A stretch of DNA of 64,000 nt, from assembly GCF_037102585.1 (NCBI RefSeq), contig NW_027043820.1, forward strand, positions 1,584,501 through 1,648,500. The letters are read 5' to 3'. The notes beneath the pieces were generated by a model. The model had not been told where the DNA came from and searched no databases. It saw only the letters and a list, made by a program, of their open reading frames with translations. The position numbers and the translations under genes were made by a program. Within the stretch, counting starts at the first letter, position 1. Every line of letters starts with the position of its first letter. The stretch is from Saccharomycopsis crataegensis (lineage: Eukaryota > Ascomycota > Saccharomycetes > Ascoideales > Saccharomycopsidaceae). Shown one piece after another: positions 47,391 to 56,500 of this stretch.

Positions 47391-48812
47391 TCAACTATAA
47401 GGATCAAAGAATTTTTTCAATGGAGTGTTATTGAATACCCTCATCCCCATATTAGTACCGGCCAATGACTGATCAAACCAGTATCCATTGTAGAATCTTT
47501 CATAAACCGCAGGCAATTTTGTCTTTTGGAAAATTATAAAAGACACATACGCGTAAATCAATCCACAAAGAAGGTCTAATCTAAAATGATGGTCCAAATA
47601 AATGGTGGCCCACCATTGGATCACCACAAAACTCAACCCGGCAAGCTTGACGACCCACCAACGGGAATAATAATTCAAATGCAAGAAAGTCTGCACCGCC
47701 ATTGCTGAGTGTAATGAAGGGAAGGCTCCAAAGACAATTGGCGATTTGTGGAACCCTTTGGAATTCAAATGAGTACCCATGGCCACGTCGACCCGAGTTA
47801 AACCGGCAGCGTACCCTGGCATATCGTAATCAGGAGTGATATCAAGGCCATTAAGATGAATAAACCATGGTGGAGCATTAGGGAAAAGTAGATGGGTGAT
47901 CACCCCGGCGATATTCTGACACCCCAAAATGATGGAGAAGTATTTGACGGCTCCAGGCGGCTGGAAAACATAAAGGTATACTGCGGTAACGATTGGGACA
48001 ATAAGGTGACAAAGCACGTATAGAACCCAAGAGAAAATATCTCTTGCGCTGGTGATGAATTCTGGTTGAGCAAGGTAGTAATCGATGTTAAGAATTGGCC
48101 ACGAAAGACCCAATAATAATACGATAAAGATAGGAGAGTATCCAGGAGGCAATGATGGGTTGAACCGGGATTCGGGACCAATGACTATTCCATTTTCCAC
48201 GTCGACAGCTATTTCATCCAGATCTTCTTCTTCTTCTTCTTCCTCATCATAGGGTTTTTGTTCATTTTCGGTGGAGGATGACAGTGATTCGTCAAATCTA
48301 TTTTTCGATTGTTGGCTTTGATGACCGATATGACTGTCCTGATAGGAACCATTTTCTGTGTCATCATCTTCATCATCGTTCACTTCGAATATATTATCAT
48401 CAATAGTATCATCATGATGATGATGTTGTTCAAATGTGGATAGCGGGATGAAATCATCCGTGCCTTCGCCGCGACGACGACGACGATGACCGCGAACGGC
48501 GTTCTTCAGCTGGAACACCCACAAATACATGAAATAAGAGAGCACTAAGGTGGCAATACCGCAGATAATCCCGATAATAGAGATTTCAAAGAAGTAGAGG
48601 TCAATGTAATAAACAATCTTGACATGGATGGTGGGCCTCCACCCGTGAGGGATGATTCCCGCATTCTTAAAGATCGAGAGCCATATGAAAATAGGAGAGA
48701 AGTTGAGGCAGAAGTTGAGCACCAAGTAGAATGGATTTCCGTGGTTGTTGATTGCTGAGAGGTAGAGTCTAGAGATGGCAATCCACAAGTATTGCAACAC
48801 CTTCGGAGCCAT
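47391..48812 (-). CDS. IPT1: Inositolphosphotransferase Ipt1 (M(IP)2C synthase), 473 aa
   Basis: A polytopic membrane enzyme of the PAP2 phosphatase superfamily related to Aur1. Agreement with yeast Ipt1 runs from LNFSPIFIWLSIFKNAGIIP through VYLYVFQPPGAVKYF, QNIAGVITHLLFP and KGFHKSPIVFGAFPSLHSAM to the end, GMRVF, then FFDPYS. The active-site histidines are in PSLHS and LDHHFRLDL. Ipt1 adds a second inositol phosphate to MIPC, making the terminal sphingolipid M(IP)2C in the Golgi. An acidic, Ser-rich loop (about 115-220, with His and Glu runs) probably faces the cytosol. I use the ATG at 48812; codons above it have no ATG. S. cerevisiae Ipt1 is 527 aa, with its loop placed later in the chain. 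Confidence 0.93.
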   Translation of the reverse strand: MAPKVLQYLWIAISRLYLSAINNHGNPFYLVLNFCLNFSPIFIWLSIFKNAGIIPHGWRPTIHVKIVYYIDLYFFEISIIGIICGIATLVLSYFMYLWVFQLKNAVRGHRRRRRGEGTDDFIPLSTFEQHHHHDDTIDDNIFEVNDDEDDDTENGSYQDSHIGHQSQQSKNRFDESLSSSTENEQKPYDEEEEEEEDLDEIAVDVENGIVIGPESRFNPSLPPGYSPIFIVLLLGLSWPILNIDYYLAQPEFITSARDIFSWVLYVLCHLIVPIVTAVYLYVFQPPGAVKYFSIILGCQNIAGVITHLLFPNAPPWFIHLNGLDITPDYDMPGYAAGLTRVDVAMGTHLNSKGFHKSPIVFGAFPSLHSAMAVQTFLHLNYYSRWWVVKLAGLSFVVIQWWATIYLDHHFRLDLLCGLIYAYVSFIIFQKTKLPAVYERFYNGYWFDQSLAGTNMGMRVFNNTPLKKFFDPYS

Positions 48813-49150
48813 TAGCAGTGTTGATTGCAATAAGAAACAACTAGCCGATTATAATACACTAACGATAATAATAATGAAAAAGCAACAAAACAAAAAAAAG
48901 AATAACAGAAAAAAAGAAAATCACTCAGAAAAAGGGAGAGTGTGCCAAATAATCGTCAGACAAATGAATAAATTGCTGTTGGTTGTTGTTTGGGCACATC
49001 CAACTTAGGGTTTTCGGAATAATTTTTTTGTTCCCCGTTCGATTTTTTTTTTTTTTTTACTTTTTTCTTTTTACAGCCGCCCGCTGCACCGTCCATCACC
49101 CTGAATTTCCCACAACAATAAGCAGAAGAGGAAAAAAAGCCTTGTATTTC
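48813..49150. other. Intergenic: IPT1 promoter and PEF1 3' region
   Basis: A/T tracts (48880-48925, 49045-49060); no feature recognised. Confidence 0.45.
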
Positions 49151-49822
49151 TCAGTATCTGAGGCCAATGGCACACTCCAAGAACAGGCGGAGGTCCCCGT
49201 CGTCCATCCCTCCCACAAACATCGTCACCACCCTGATCAACCACACCACACTCTCGGTGAACCGATCAAACAGCATGCTGCGCTGGGTGTCGCAGAACGT
49301 CTTGAAGTTAAGGGTCGCGACCGTCAAGTTGCTGAGGATGTAACTGTTAAAGTCATCCTCGCCAAATACCTCGCGTAATGCCCCAAGATACTCTTTGTAT
49401 TCGATGCTATTGGACCGGTTGGTGTCTGCTTCCATAAAGATCTCGTGCCACTGCTTCAAGTAGTTCCAGAGCTTGACAAACTCTCTGAACTCTAGCAGCT
49501 GTGATGAGCCCTTGTGGAATAATGAGAACATCAACCGAACAGTGGAGTGTTGGAAGGGTTTTTCTGGTGATAAGAATTCTGCTGTCAATATCTTTTGAAG
49601 TGCTAGGAGTGTTATCCCTTGACTTGTAGTGACATTTTGGGAAAAGATTAGTTCAAGCCGCTCTGATGGATAATCTATCAGAGTAGGAGAAGGGTCATCT
49701 GGTAATGTCCCGCCATTGAGCTTTGTAAGACTCGTCGCCACTTCCACTTTCTTTGCTAGTTGGAACGCCTCGAGTGGCGATGGGAACTTGGCTAATTGGT
49801 CATTGGTTTCTAATGCTGGCAT
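49151..49822 (-). CDS. PEF1: Penta-EF-hand protein Pef1, 223 aa
   Basis: The C-terminal two thirds resemble a penta-EF-hand domain. LTAEFL, LMFSLFHKGSSQLLEFREFV and FMEADTNRSNSIEYKEYLGA (a good EF loop: D-T-N-R-S-N-S-I-E-Y-x-E) are followed by FDRFTESVVWLIRVVTMF, close to the yeast Pef1 segment FDKFVEALVWLMRLTKLF. Pef1 relates to mammalian ALG-2/peflin, binds calcium or zinc and affects polar growth in yeast. It lacks most of the long Pro/Gln-rich N-terminus of S. cerevisiae Pef1 (335 aa), having only about 60 residues before the domain. The ATG at 49822 gives MPALETND. Some EF loops are degenerate, as in the family. Confidence 0.75.
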   Translation of the reverse strand: MPALETNDQLAKFPSPLEAFQLAKKVEVATSLTKLNGGTLPDDPSPTLIDYPSERLELIFSQNVTTSQGITLLALQKILTAEFLSPEKPFQHSTVRLMFSLFHKGSSQLLEFREFVKLWNYLKQWHEIFMEADTNRSNSIEYKEYLGALREVFGEDDFNSYILSNLTVATLNFKTFCDTQRSMLFDRFTESVVWLIRVVTMFVGGMDDGDLRLFLECAIGLRY

Positions 49823-50181
49823 TGGTGATTAGTATTATTGTTGTATTGTAAAGCCTATATAGTCATTGAGATGACTCAGAATAATTAGATTATATTATAT
49901 TATATTATATATATATATACTTAATTGTCCTGTAAATACCTGATCACCATATCAAAATATAAAGCTTTCAATTTGCCATGACCAATGTTTTAAGCTTGTG
50001 ATATGGTATTCCTGCATGTGCACCACGCCTTAACTTACAACAATTATCAAAATGAAAATGTTATTTATAAATTAAAACACAAAAGAAGGGAATGATAATA
50101 TTAAGAGTATTTTCTAGATTGAGAAATAAAAAAGAGAACCTGTGAATAAAAGAAATATATATATATAAATAAATACAAAAC
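49823..50181. other. Intergenic: PEF1 promoter and SNG1 3' region
   Basis: (TATAT)n stretch at about 49890-49920 and AT-rich sequence. No gene seen. Confidence 0.45.
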
Positions 50182-51549
50182 TTATTGCCTCATTTTAGCC
50201 AATTTTTCAGTGTTTCTAATCGCAAGCTTCGAACTGAATGGCACCACCAAATGGGTGACCACAGCCCACGCCACCAAAATCCCAAAACAACGGCCAATAT
50301 CTCGCTTGGTGGTGTCGAAGATACAAACCACAAGGATTTTTTGGAAATTATACGTTGGCAAACCGTACGAATAACGATAAAACTTGGGACACACCGCAAG
50401 CGCCAGGGTGATCCCACACACATTGATAATCAAGAATCCCACAATGTAGTACCCAACATAACTACGATCGTATGCCACAAGGTTGGGCAAGATCACTTCG
50501 TTGACCCCGGCAAGCGCCGAAAAGTTCAAATAAGACGCTGCCCAAATCACAAGGAATCCCAGCTTACCGAAGGCGGCATCATAAGAGATCCCAAACGCCA
50601 CCCCGACCAAAGCGTAAGCCAAAGATAAAAACACATAAATCACTTGCGACGCCCCGAGTCTATAATACAAGTACGATCTTGATTCGACCTTGTCGACAAT
50701 TTTTGCGTGTATGACCGTTGAGAAATTGAAGAGTTGCACGGTGATGACAATCACATAAATGAGCCCAATGTAAATAATCCCAGTAACCGAAGCATTCCTA
50801 TTTGGGCGAAGATCAGTTAGCAAAATAGCAAAAGGGCTTATCAATAACGGAGCGGTGGCATTGTTTTGCAAAACCTTGCTAACCACCTGGCTTCGTTCAC
50901 TTTGGGGAATTTGTTTGACAAGGGGTCCAAGGATATAAGGTGAAGCATAATTGATCATTGCCAGGCTGATCTCAGCAACCACAGGCTCGATATAGTACGA
51001 GACAGTGAGGGCATCTCTACCAGTTTGGTAGATACAAGTAACCACAGTGCTGCTATTGAGCTCGACACTAGGTTGTGAATTAACAATTGCTTGATAATAA
51101 TCGTACGAAGCGTTAGGGGCCACAAGACAGCCGGCCCAGTAGTTTTGTTGGTACACCTGCCGGGTCAATTCTTCGAGATAGGTGTTGTTGTTGTGAGGCT
51201 TGAGGACGCTGGTGAAATTTTGTGAGTCAACCAAGGTCCAGCCGCTTTGCGATGAGATGGTCGGTGAAAAAATAATCGATTTGAAAGTCTCGCCAATGAC
51301 CGGAACCCCTTCATTATTAGGATACGAGTCATCAGCAACAATTGCAAGGAACTTAAGACGATGAAGACGAGAGTCGCGATGGTAGTAGGTGCCCCAATAT
51401 ATCGACAAGAGAGCAATGTAAACAACAAAGAGCTGGATGTAGACCCTGGTAAACATCAACAACACACTGCGGTTCCAGAAATGATGGAGGGTTTTGAAAC
51501 CTCTCCAGAAGAGTGGGGTCTGTGGCTCAGGGGGCTTTTCCTCGGACAT
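50182..51549 (-). CDS. SNG1: Sng1-family plasma-membrane protein (DUF3533), 455 aa
   Basis: The topology fits the Sng1 family. A short cytosolic N-terminus leads to a membrane helix (RVYIQLFVVYIALLSIYWGT), a long extracytoplasmic domain of about 200 residues with several N-x-S/T sites, and then five or so membrane helices in the C-terminal half. S. cerevisiae Sng1 was found through resistance to nitrosoguanidine and is a drug-responsive plasma-membrane protein. I set the start at 51549 (MSEEKPPEPQTPLFWRGF). The frame runs upstream without stops for 82 codons, but that part covers the promoter and has Cys/Pro-rich unlikely sequence. Divergent from SOL3 with 258 bp between starts. Confidence 0.82.
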   Translation of the reverse strand: MSEEKPPEPQTPLFWRGFKTLHHFWNRSVLLMFTRVYIQLFVVYIALLSIYWGTYYHRDSRLHRLKFLAIVADDSYPNNEGVPVIGETFKSIIFSPTISSQSGWTLVDSQNFTSVLKPHNNNTYLEELTRQVYQQNYWAGCLVAPNASYDYYQAIVNSQPSVELNSSTVVTCIYQTGRDALTVSYYIEPVVAEISLAMINYASPYILGPLVKQIPQSERSQVVSKVLQNNATAPLLISPFAILLTDLRPNRNASVTGIIYIGLIYVIVITVQLFNFSTVIHAKIVDKVESRSYLYYRLGASQVIYVFLSLAYALVGVAFGISYDAAFGKLGFLVIWAASYLNFSALAGVNEVILPNLVAYDRSYVGYYIVGFLIINVCGITLALAVCPKFYRYSYGLPTYNFQKILVVCIFDTTKRDIGRCFGILVAWAVVTHLVVPFSSKLAIRNTEKLAKMRQ

Positions 51550-51807
51550 TTTGTTTCGGTTACCTGCTATATCATGGATAATCACAAGAACTGGAAAAGG
51601 TGAAGGGAATAGAGAATTAGGTGAAGGGAATAAAGGTTGCGCGAGGCTGAAGAGGGTGTTCCGGTGCGGTAAGCACCCCCTGTGATCGCTAACTCCGGGA
51701 CGGCAATCTTTCTCTCTCCCAAAGAAACAGCAAACAAATCCCCTTTTAAGCTTCTCACAGCCCTTCTTCACCAAATCATCATTTGAAACAAACAATCCAC
51801 ATCAACA

Positions 51808-52578
51808 ATGTCCGACGTCGAGGTCTTTTCTTACGCCAAAACTGAAACTTTGGCTGCCACTTTGGGGAAATACATCCTCCGTCTTCAGAACGAGGTCCTC
51901 CTCAAAAATGAAGTGTTCACGGTGTCCGTCAGTGGTGGATCATTGGTCAAAGTGTTGCAATTGGCCCTTATTGAAGACCCTGAGATCTCAAAGAAGATCC
52001 ATTGGGAAAAATGGCACATCTACTTCTCTGATGAACGTCTTGTGCCTTTGAACCACCCAGATTCTAACTATAAGCTCTTCCATGATAAAGTGCTCGCCCC
52101 ACTTAGTGATGCCCAAGTTGCTGGGCCTGAAGTGTTCACCATCAATGAATCCCTCGTGCATTCTGGTGACGATGCCACCGATGTGAAAATCGCCGAAGAG
52201 TACCAATCTCTTCTTCCAAAGAGCTTGAGCTTTGATTTGATCCTTTTAGGGCTCGGGCCAGATGGGCATACCGCATCTTTGTTCCCAGGTCACCAGGGGC
52301 TCAAGGTTGAAGATAAATGGATCTTCAACATCAATGATTCTCCAAAACCTCCGCCACGTAGAATCTCTTTCTCCTTACCATTAATTTCCAAAGCCAAGAA
52401 CATTGCGTTTGTTGCTGAAGGTGCCGGTAAGGCTCCGGTGATCAAGAAAATCTTTGAAGATCAATCATCTGGGTTGCCAGGTGAATTGGTCAACGATTTG
52501 CCAAATATCCCAATCAAATGGTTCGTCAGCAATGATGCCATTGCCGGAGCACCAATAATTGTCTCAATGTTTGAATAG
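51808..52578 (+). CDS. SOL3: 6-phosphogluconolactonase (Sol3/Sol4 type), 256 aa
   Basis: A typical NagB/6PGL fold enzyme: SVSGGSLVKVL (sugar-phosphate loop), HWEKWHIYFSDERLVPLNHP, DSNYKL, and LGLGPDGHTASLFPGH. It hydrolyses 6-phosphogluconolactone, the second step of the oxidative pentose phosphate pathway, which supplies NADPH in the cytosol. Length agrees with S. cerevisiae Sol3 (249 aa) and Sol4. The ATG at 51808 follows a C/A-rich leader typical of well-expressed yeast genes. A tRNA-export role proposed for Sol1 need not apply here. Confidence 0.93.
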   Translation: MSDVEVFSYAKTETLAATLGKYILRLQNEVLLKNEVFTVSVSGGSLVKVLQLALIEDPEISKKIHWEKWHIYFSDERLVPLNHPDSNYKLFHDKVLAPLSDAQVAGPEVFTINESLVHSGDDATDVKIAEEYQSLLPKSLSFDLILLGLGPDGHTASLFPGHQGLKVEDKWIFNINDSPKPPPRRISFSLPLISKAKNIAFVAEGAGKAPVIKKIFEDQSSGLPGELVNDLPNIPIKWFVSNDAIAGAPIIVSMFE

Positions 52579-52764
52579 TTTTACGATATTCTAAAAGAAA
52601 AAAAATGTCGTTTCCATAATTATTATGATACATAGCTTATGATTTGAAAAAATGAATAAAAAAATGAATAAAAAAATTGAAAAAAAAAATGATTATTGGA
52701 CTATCTCTTTATTGTAATTATGACACCCTCTGTAATTGCAAAAATCGCATCACTGTTTATTTAT

Positions 52765-52792
52765 CACACACACACACACACACACACACACC
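52765..52792. repeat. (CA)n microsatellite
   Basis: About 14 CA units between SOL3 and CGR1, in the 3' region of both converging genes. Confidence 0.95.
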
Positions 52793-52865
52793 ACCGATTT
52801 GTAACTCAAAATATTAGTACATCAGTACACATAGCCGTCCTCAAAATATTAGCAAACACCCTCCT

Positions 52866-53231
52866 CTACTTCTTCCCATCACTCAACAACTTATTTCTCT
52901 TTTCCTTACGACGCATACGCTCCACTTTCTTCTTGTGATATTTCTCAGCAAGTCGCTGGTAACGTTCCTTCTCCAACTTCTCCTCCTGTCTTTTCTTTCT
53001 CTCCTCAGTTTTCGCCTTTTTCTCATTAATCTTCTCTTCCTTCATAGCCGCCAACTTTTGCTTCACAAGTTTCTCTTGTTCTTGACGTTGTTTACGCTCA
53101 TTGAACCCAAGCTGGTTGGTCTTGTGGTTGAGTGAAATATTCAATGACTTCTTTTCTGTTTTCCATGGTTTACCACTAACACGAGACCCTTGGGTAAGCT
53201 TTTTGTTATTAACTATCTCAGTTTCTGCCAT
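52866..53231 (-). CDS. CGR1: Nucleolar rRNA-processing protein Cgr1, 121 aa
   Basis: A small, extremely basic helical protein. It matches yeast Cgr1 (120 aa) in VSGKPWKTEK near the start and in RYQRLAEKYHKKKVERMRR followed by EKRNK at the end, with long Lys/Glu coiled stretches between. Cgr1 acts in the nucleolus in pre-60S rRNA processing. Start at 53231. Its upstream region has a long A tract running into AAATTTTCAT (about 53310-53327), an RRPE-like element seen also before LSG1, NOP10 and DBP7. Confidence 0.92.
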   Translation of the reverse strand: MAETEIVNNKKLTQGSRVSGKPWKTEKKSLNISLNHKTNQLGFNERKQRQEQEKLVKQKLAAMKEEKINEKKAKTEERKKRQEEKLEKERYQRLAEKYHKKKVERMRRKEKRNKLLSDGKK

Positions 53232-53551
53232 CTTTGTTTTATATTTCCTATAAATTGTTTCAAAAAGGCCCTACTATGTGATAGGGATTTTAAAAAAAAA
53301 AAAAATTAAAAAAAAAAAAAATTTTCATGCATCCGTCAACATGGAACTTCCAAAGTCATCTCTCGTGCTGCTACACATTGGTATCAAAAAATCAACAAGA
53401 ACAACACAGTTTCTAGTTATACAAAAGTAGAAAATATTCAAACTACTATATATGAAAAAAAAAAATGGAAAATGGAAAGAAAAATAAATAAATAAAGTAG
53501 CTAACAGAAAGCTTTTAAGACTGGAGGAGAAAAAAAAAATTCCACTTATCT
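53232..53551. other. Intergenic: CGR1 promoter and SPA2 3' region
   Basis: Two A tracts at about 53292-53323, the second running into TTTTCATG (RRPE-like when read on the minus strand as CATGAAAATTTTTT). No gene seen. Confidence 0.4.
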
Positions 53552-56500
53552 TCAAGCGGCTTTCAATCGGGCATCTATGACCGCGATTTCTTCTTTCAAA
53601 CTCGCTTCTTCAACAGTCTTGACAAGCTCTTTTGTACATTTGGCGATATCAAAAGCAATACCCGCTAATCTCTGCTTAAAATGTTTGTCTGCGTAATCAT
53701 CATCATCACTCTTGTCATTACTACATAACATATCCATACGTCTACCACAATCAGCCAAGCTTTGAACAACCCATCTACCATGTTCTCTCAATTGAACATT
53801 ACGGCTTTGCGCCATTGACACACTAGTGGCATCGAACATTTGACTCACAACAATGCCAATAGCTTTGGCTCCTGTTTTAAGAGTGCCAGTAGTAGAGTCA
53901 GGGGTCTTGATAGAAGATAATAAAGTTTGAATAGTAGAAATAACTTCCACAGTTTGATGTTCCAAATAAAGCAATAATTCTGCAAGAGTATTGTCTGGAT
54001 CAGCAATATCAAAGGTATTAACATCAAATTCCTGAGGACGGTCCATTTTGCGGGCCTCTGGCAATGGTGAGGAAGCACTGTCCTTACTGTTATAATCAGC
54101 GTTAGGTTTTTGGTATGCAATCTGTGAGTTTGAGTAGTCAGAACTTACTTCTTCATTTGAAAGAGGTGGAACACCAGACTTCGCCTGATCCCTTGAAGAT
54201 GTATCACTAGAAGATTTGTTACTAGAAGATTTGTTACTAGAAAATTGATCATTAGTAGATTGGTCATTAGAAGATTGGTCATTAGAAGATTGATCACTGG
54301 TACTTGTCATGGCATTTTTCGTTAAATTTTGTTTTGCATGATTATCGCTCAGACTTTCTTGGTCACGGCGCTTTGGACTATCATCTGCTTTTTCTGTCAG
54401 TGCATTAGAAGCAAATCTTTCTTTGGACTTTTCTTGCAAAATTGGTTCTTGTGCTGAATCAGGCTTTTTGTGAATTGCGCCCTTAGTATCAATGTCTTTT
54501 AAATTCTGAGCAGTCAATTTCCCTCCAAATTTGGAAACGACTTTTTCAGACAGGGGTTTCACAATATTAGGGGAGCCATGAGGACTTGAGGTCGGACTTC
54601 CACCATTCAGAGAAGATTCAAGCTGCTTCATTCTCGACAAAATGCTTCCGGAAGGAGTAACATTCCTGGAGTTCGACAGTTTTGCAACCAGTTTTTCGGT
54701 AGATTCACTACCATTAAATTTGGCCTTGAGACTGGAAACTGAATTTTTCTTTGGTGTTGATTGATTAGATCTGAACGATGATTCATTGATACTTTCAGGG
54801 TCTGAAATTTCTCTTCTATGGAAGCTCTCTTTACCCACATCAGAATTATTATAGTGATCAGAATCATTATAGCGATCAGGATTATCATAATGATCAGAAT
54901 CATTATAGTGGTCAGAATTATTATAATGGTCAGAATCAAAGCTGTTATTACTAATATCAATTGTCTTCTTAATCTGAGAGTTTTTATTTGTGGTATCAAA
55001 AGTATTAACAACAGAACGTTTGGTAATGCTTGATTTTGTTGAAGTTAATACAGGGGTGTTTTGTTTTTGTTGTGGTTGTGATTGCGGTTGTGGTTGTTGT
55101 GTTTTTTGTGGTTGATAATTGTGTTCCTCTTGTGGCTTTGATTGTGGCTGCGAATGTGGTTGTGGCTGTGGATGTGGTTGTTGTGATTGATAATTGTATT
55201 GCTCTTGTGATTGTGAACGTGGTAGTGGTTGAGGTTGATAATCGTACACCTCTTCCAGTTTTGATGGTGATTGTGGTTGTTGTGGTTGTGGTTGCGATTC
55301 TGAATGCGATTGCGAGTGGGATAGAGGGTATGGTTGCTGACGGAGATGCTTATCGTCTTCTAAAGTGGAAGATTGCAAACTGGCCAACCCAACCCTAGTT
55401 GAAACTTGCCAGTTAGAGCTAGCAGTACTACTAATATTTGGATTGCTTAAATTATCACCACTTGTGAAAAATGGCACACTTTCCACATCAATATTACCAG
55501 TGGGTTGTGTGCTTCTAACAGAATTAATACTATTATCATTGACATGGGATTTGTTTATACCATTAACGCCTTCTGGCTCATTCTTCATTCCAATACCAGT
55601 AGTATCCTGTTTGTGAACCACATCATTATCCATTACTGACGAATTATCAATGGCTTCCTCTGCACCTCTTGAAGCATTGGTAATAATACCTTGTGGGCCT
55701 TTAGCAATGTTTCCAATATTGGTGCGTCTGAGGCCTTTTGTGCTCACACCTTCACTACTGCCACTAGTATTCAGTCTATCTCTAGTGGTGTCAAAATTAT
55801 CAATTGATCCTGGCTTGTCTGAAAAATTGGAATTCAGTCTGCCTCTAGTGGTGTCAAAATTACCAAACGATCCTGGCTTGTCTGAAATACTGGTATTCAG
55901 TCTACCTCTAGTAGTATCAAAATTATCAATTGATCCCGGCTTATCTGAAAAATTGGAATTCAGTCTGCCTCTAGTGGTGTCAAAGTTACCAAACGATCCT
56001 GGCTTTTCTGAAATACTACTCCCAATAACGATATGAGCGCCTTTAGTACTGTTATTGATGACATCAGGTGTGCGCCTTATGCCACTATTGGTGATATCTG
56101 GGGTGTTTCTCATGTTACTAGCAACTGGGCTGCTTCTGCCATAGCTATTAGGAGTATTATCGAATGAAGGAAATCTTTCTGCATTTTTGCTTATCACATT
56201 TGGACTTAAAGTGAAATTGGTAGTGAAAGGATTTTCTCGTTTATGGGTAATGATTGGAGATTGTTTTTGGCCTTCTCTTCTTACCATTCTCAAAGGTTTG
56301 GGACTAAGAATACTTTCACCATCAGTATTGTCAGCATACACTGACCCTGGAGTGTTTTTTAGAGCATTATCTAACAAAATATCAGAGCCTGGGGCTGAGC
56401 TGTTTCCCTTAGCAGCAGCAATCATATTACAAACACTGAATGAGATCTCAGCGATTGCTGTTTCGACCACTAACTTAGGTAGTGTTTTCCCATGAACAGC

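Noticed and set aside
51550-51795. 82-codon N-terminal extension of SNG1
   Set aside because: Overlaps the shared promoter with SOL3, Cys/Pro-rich and unlike Sng1 proteins.
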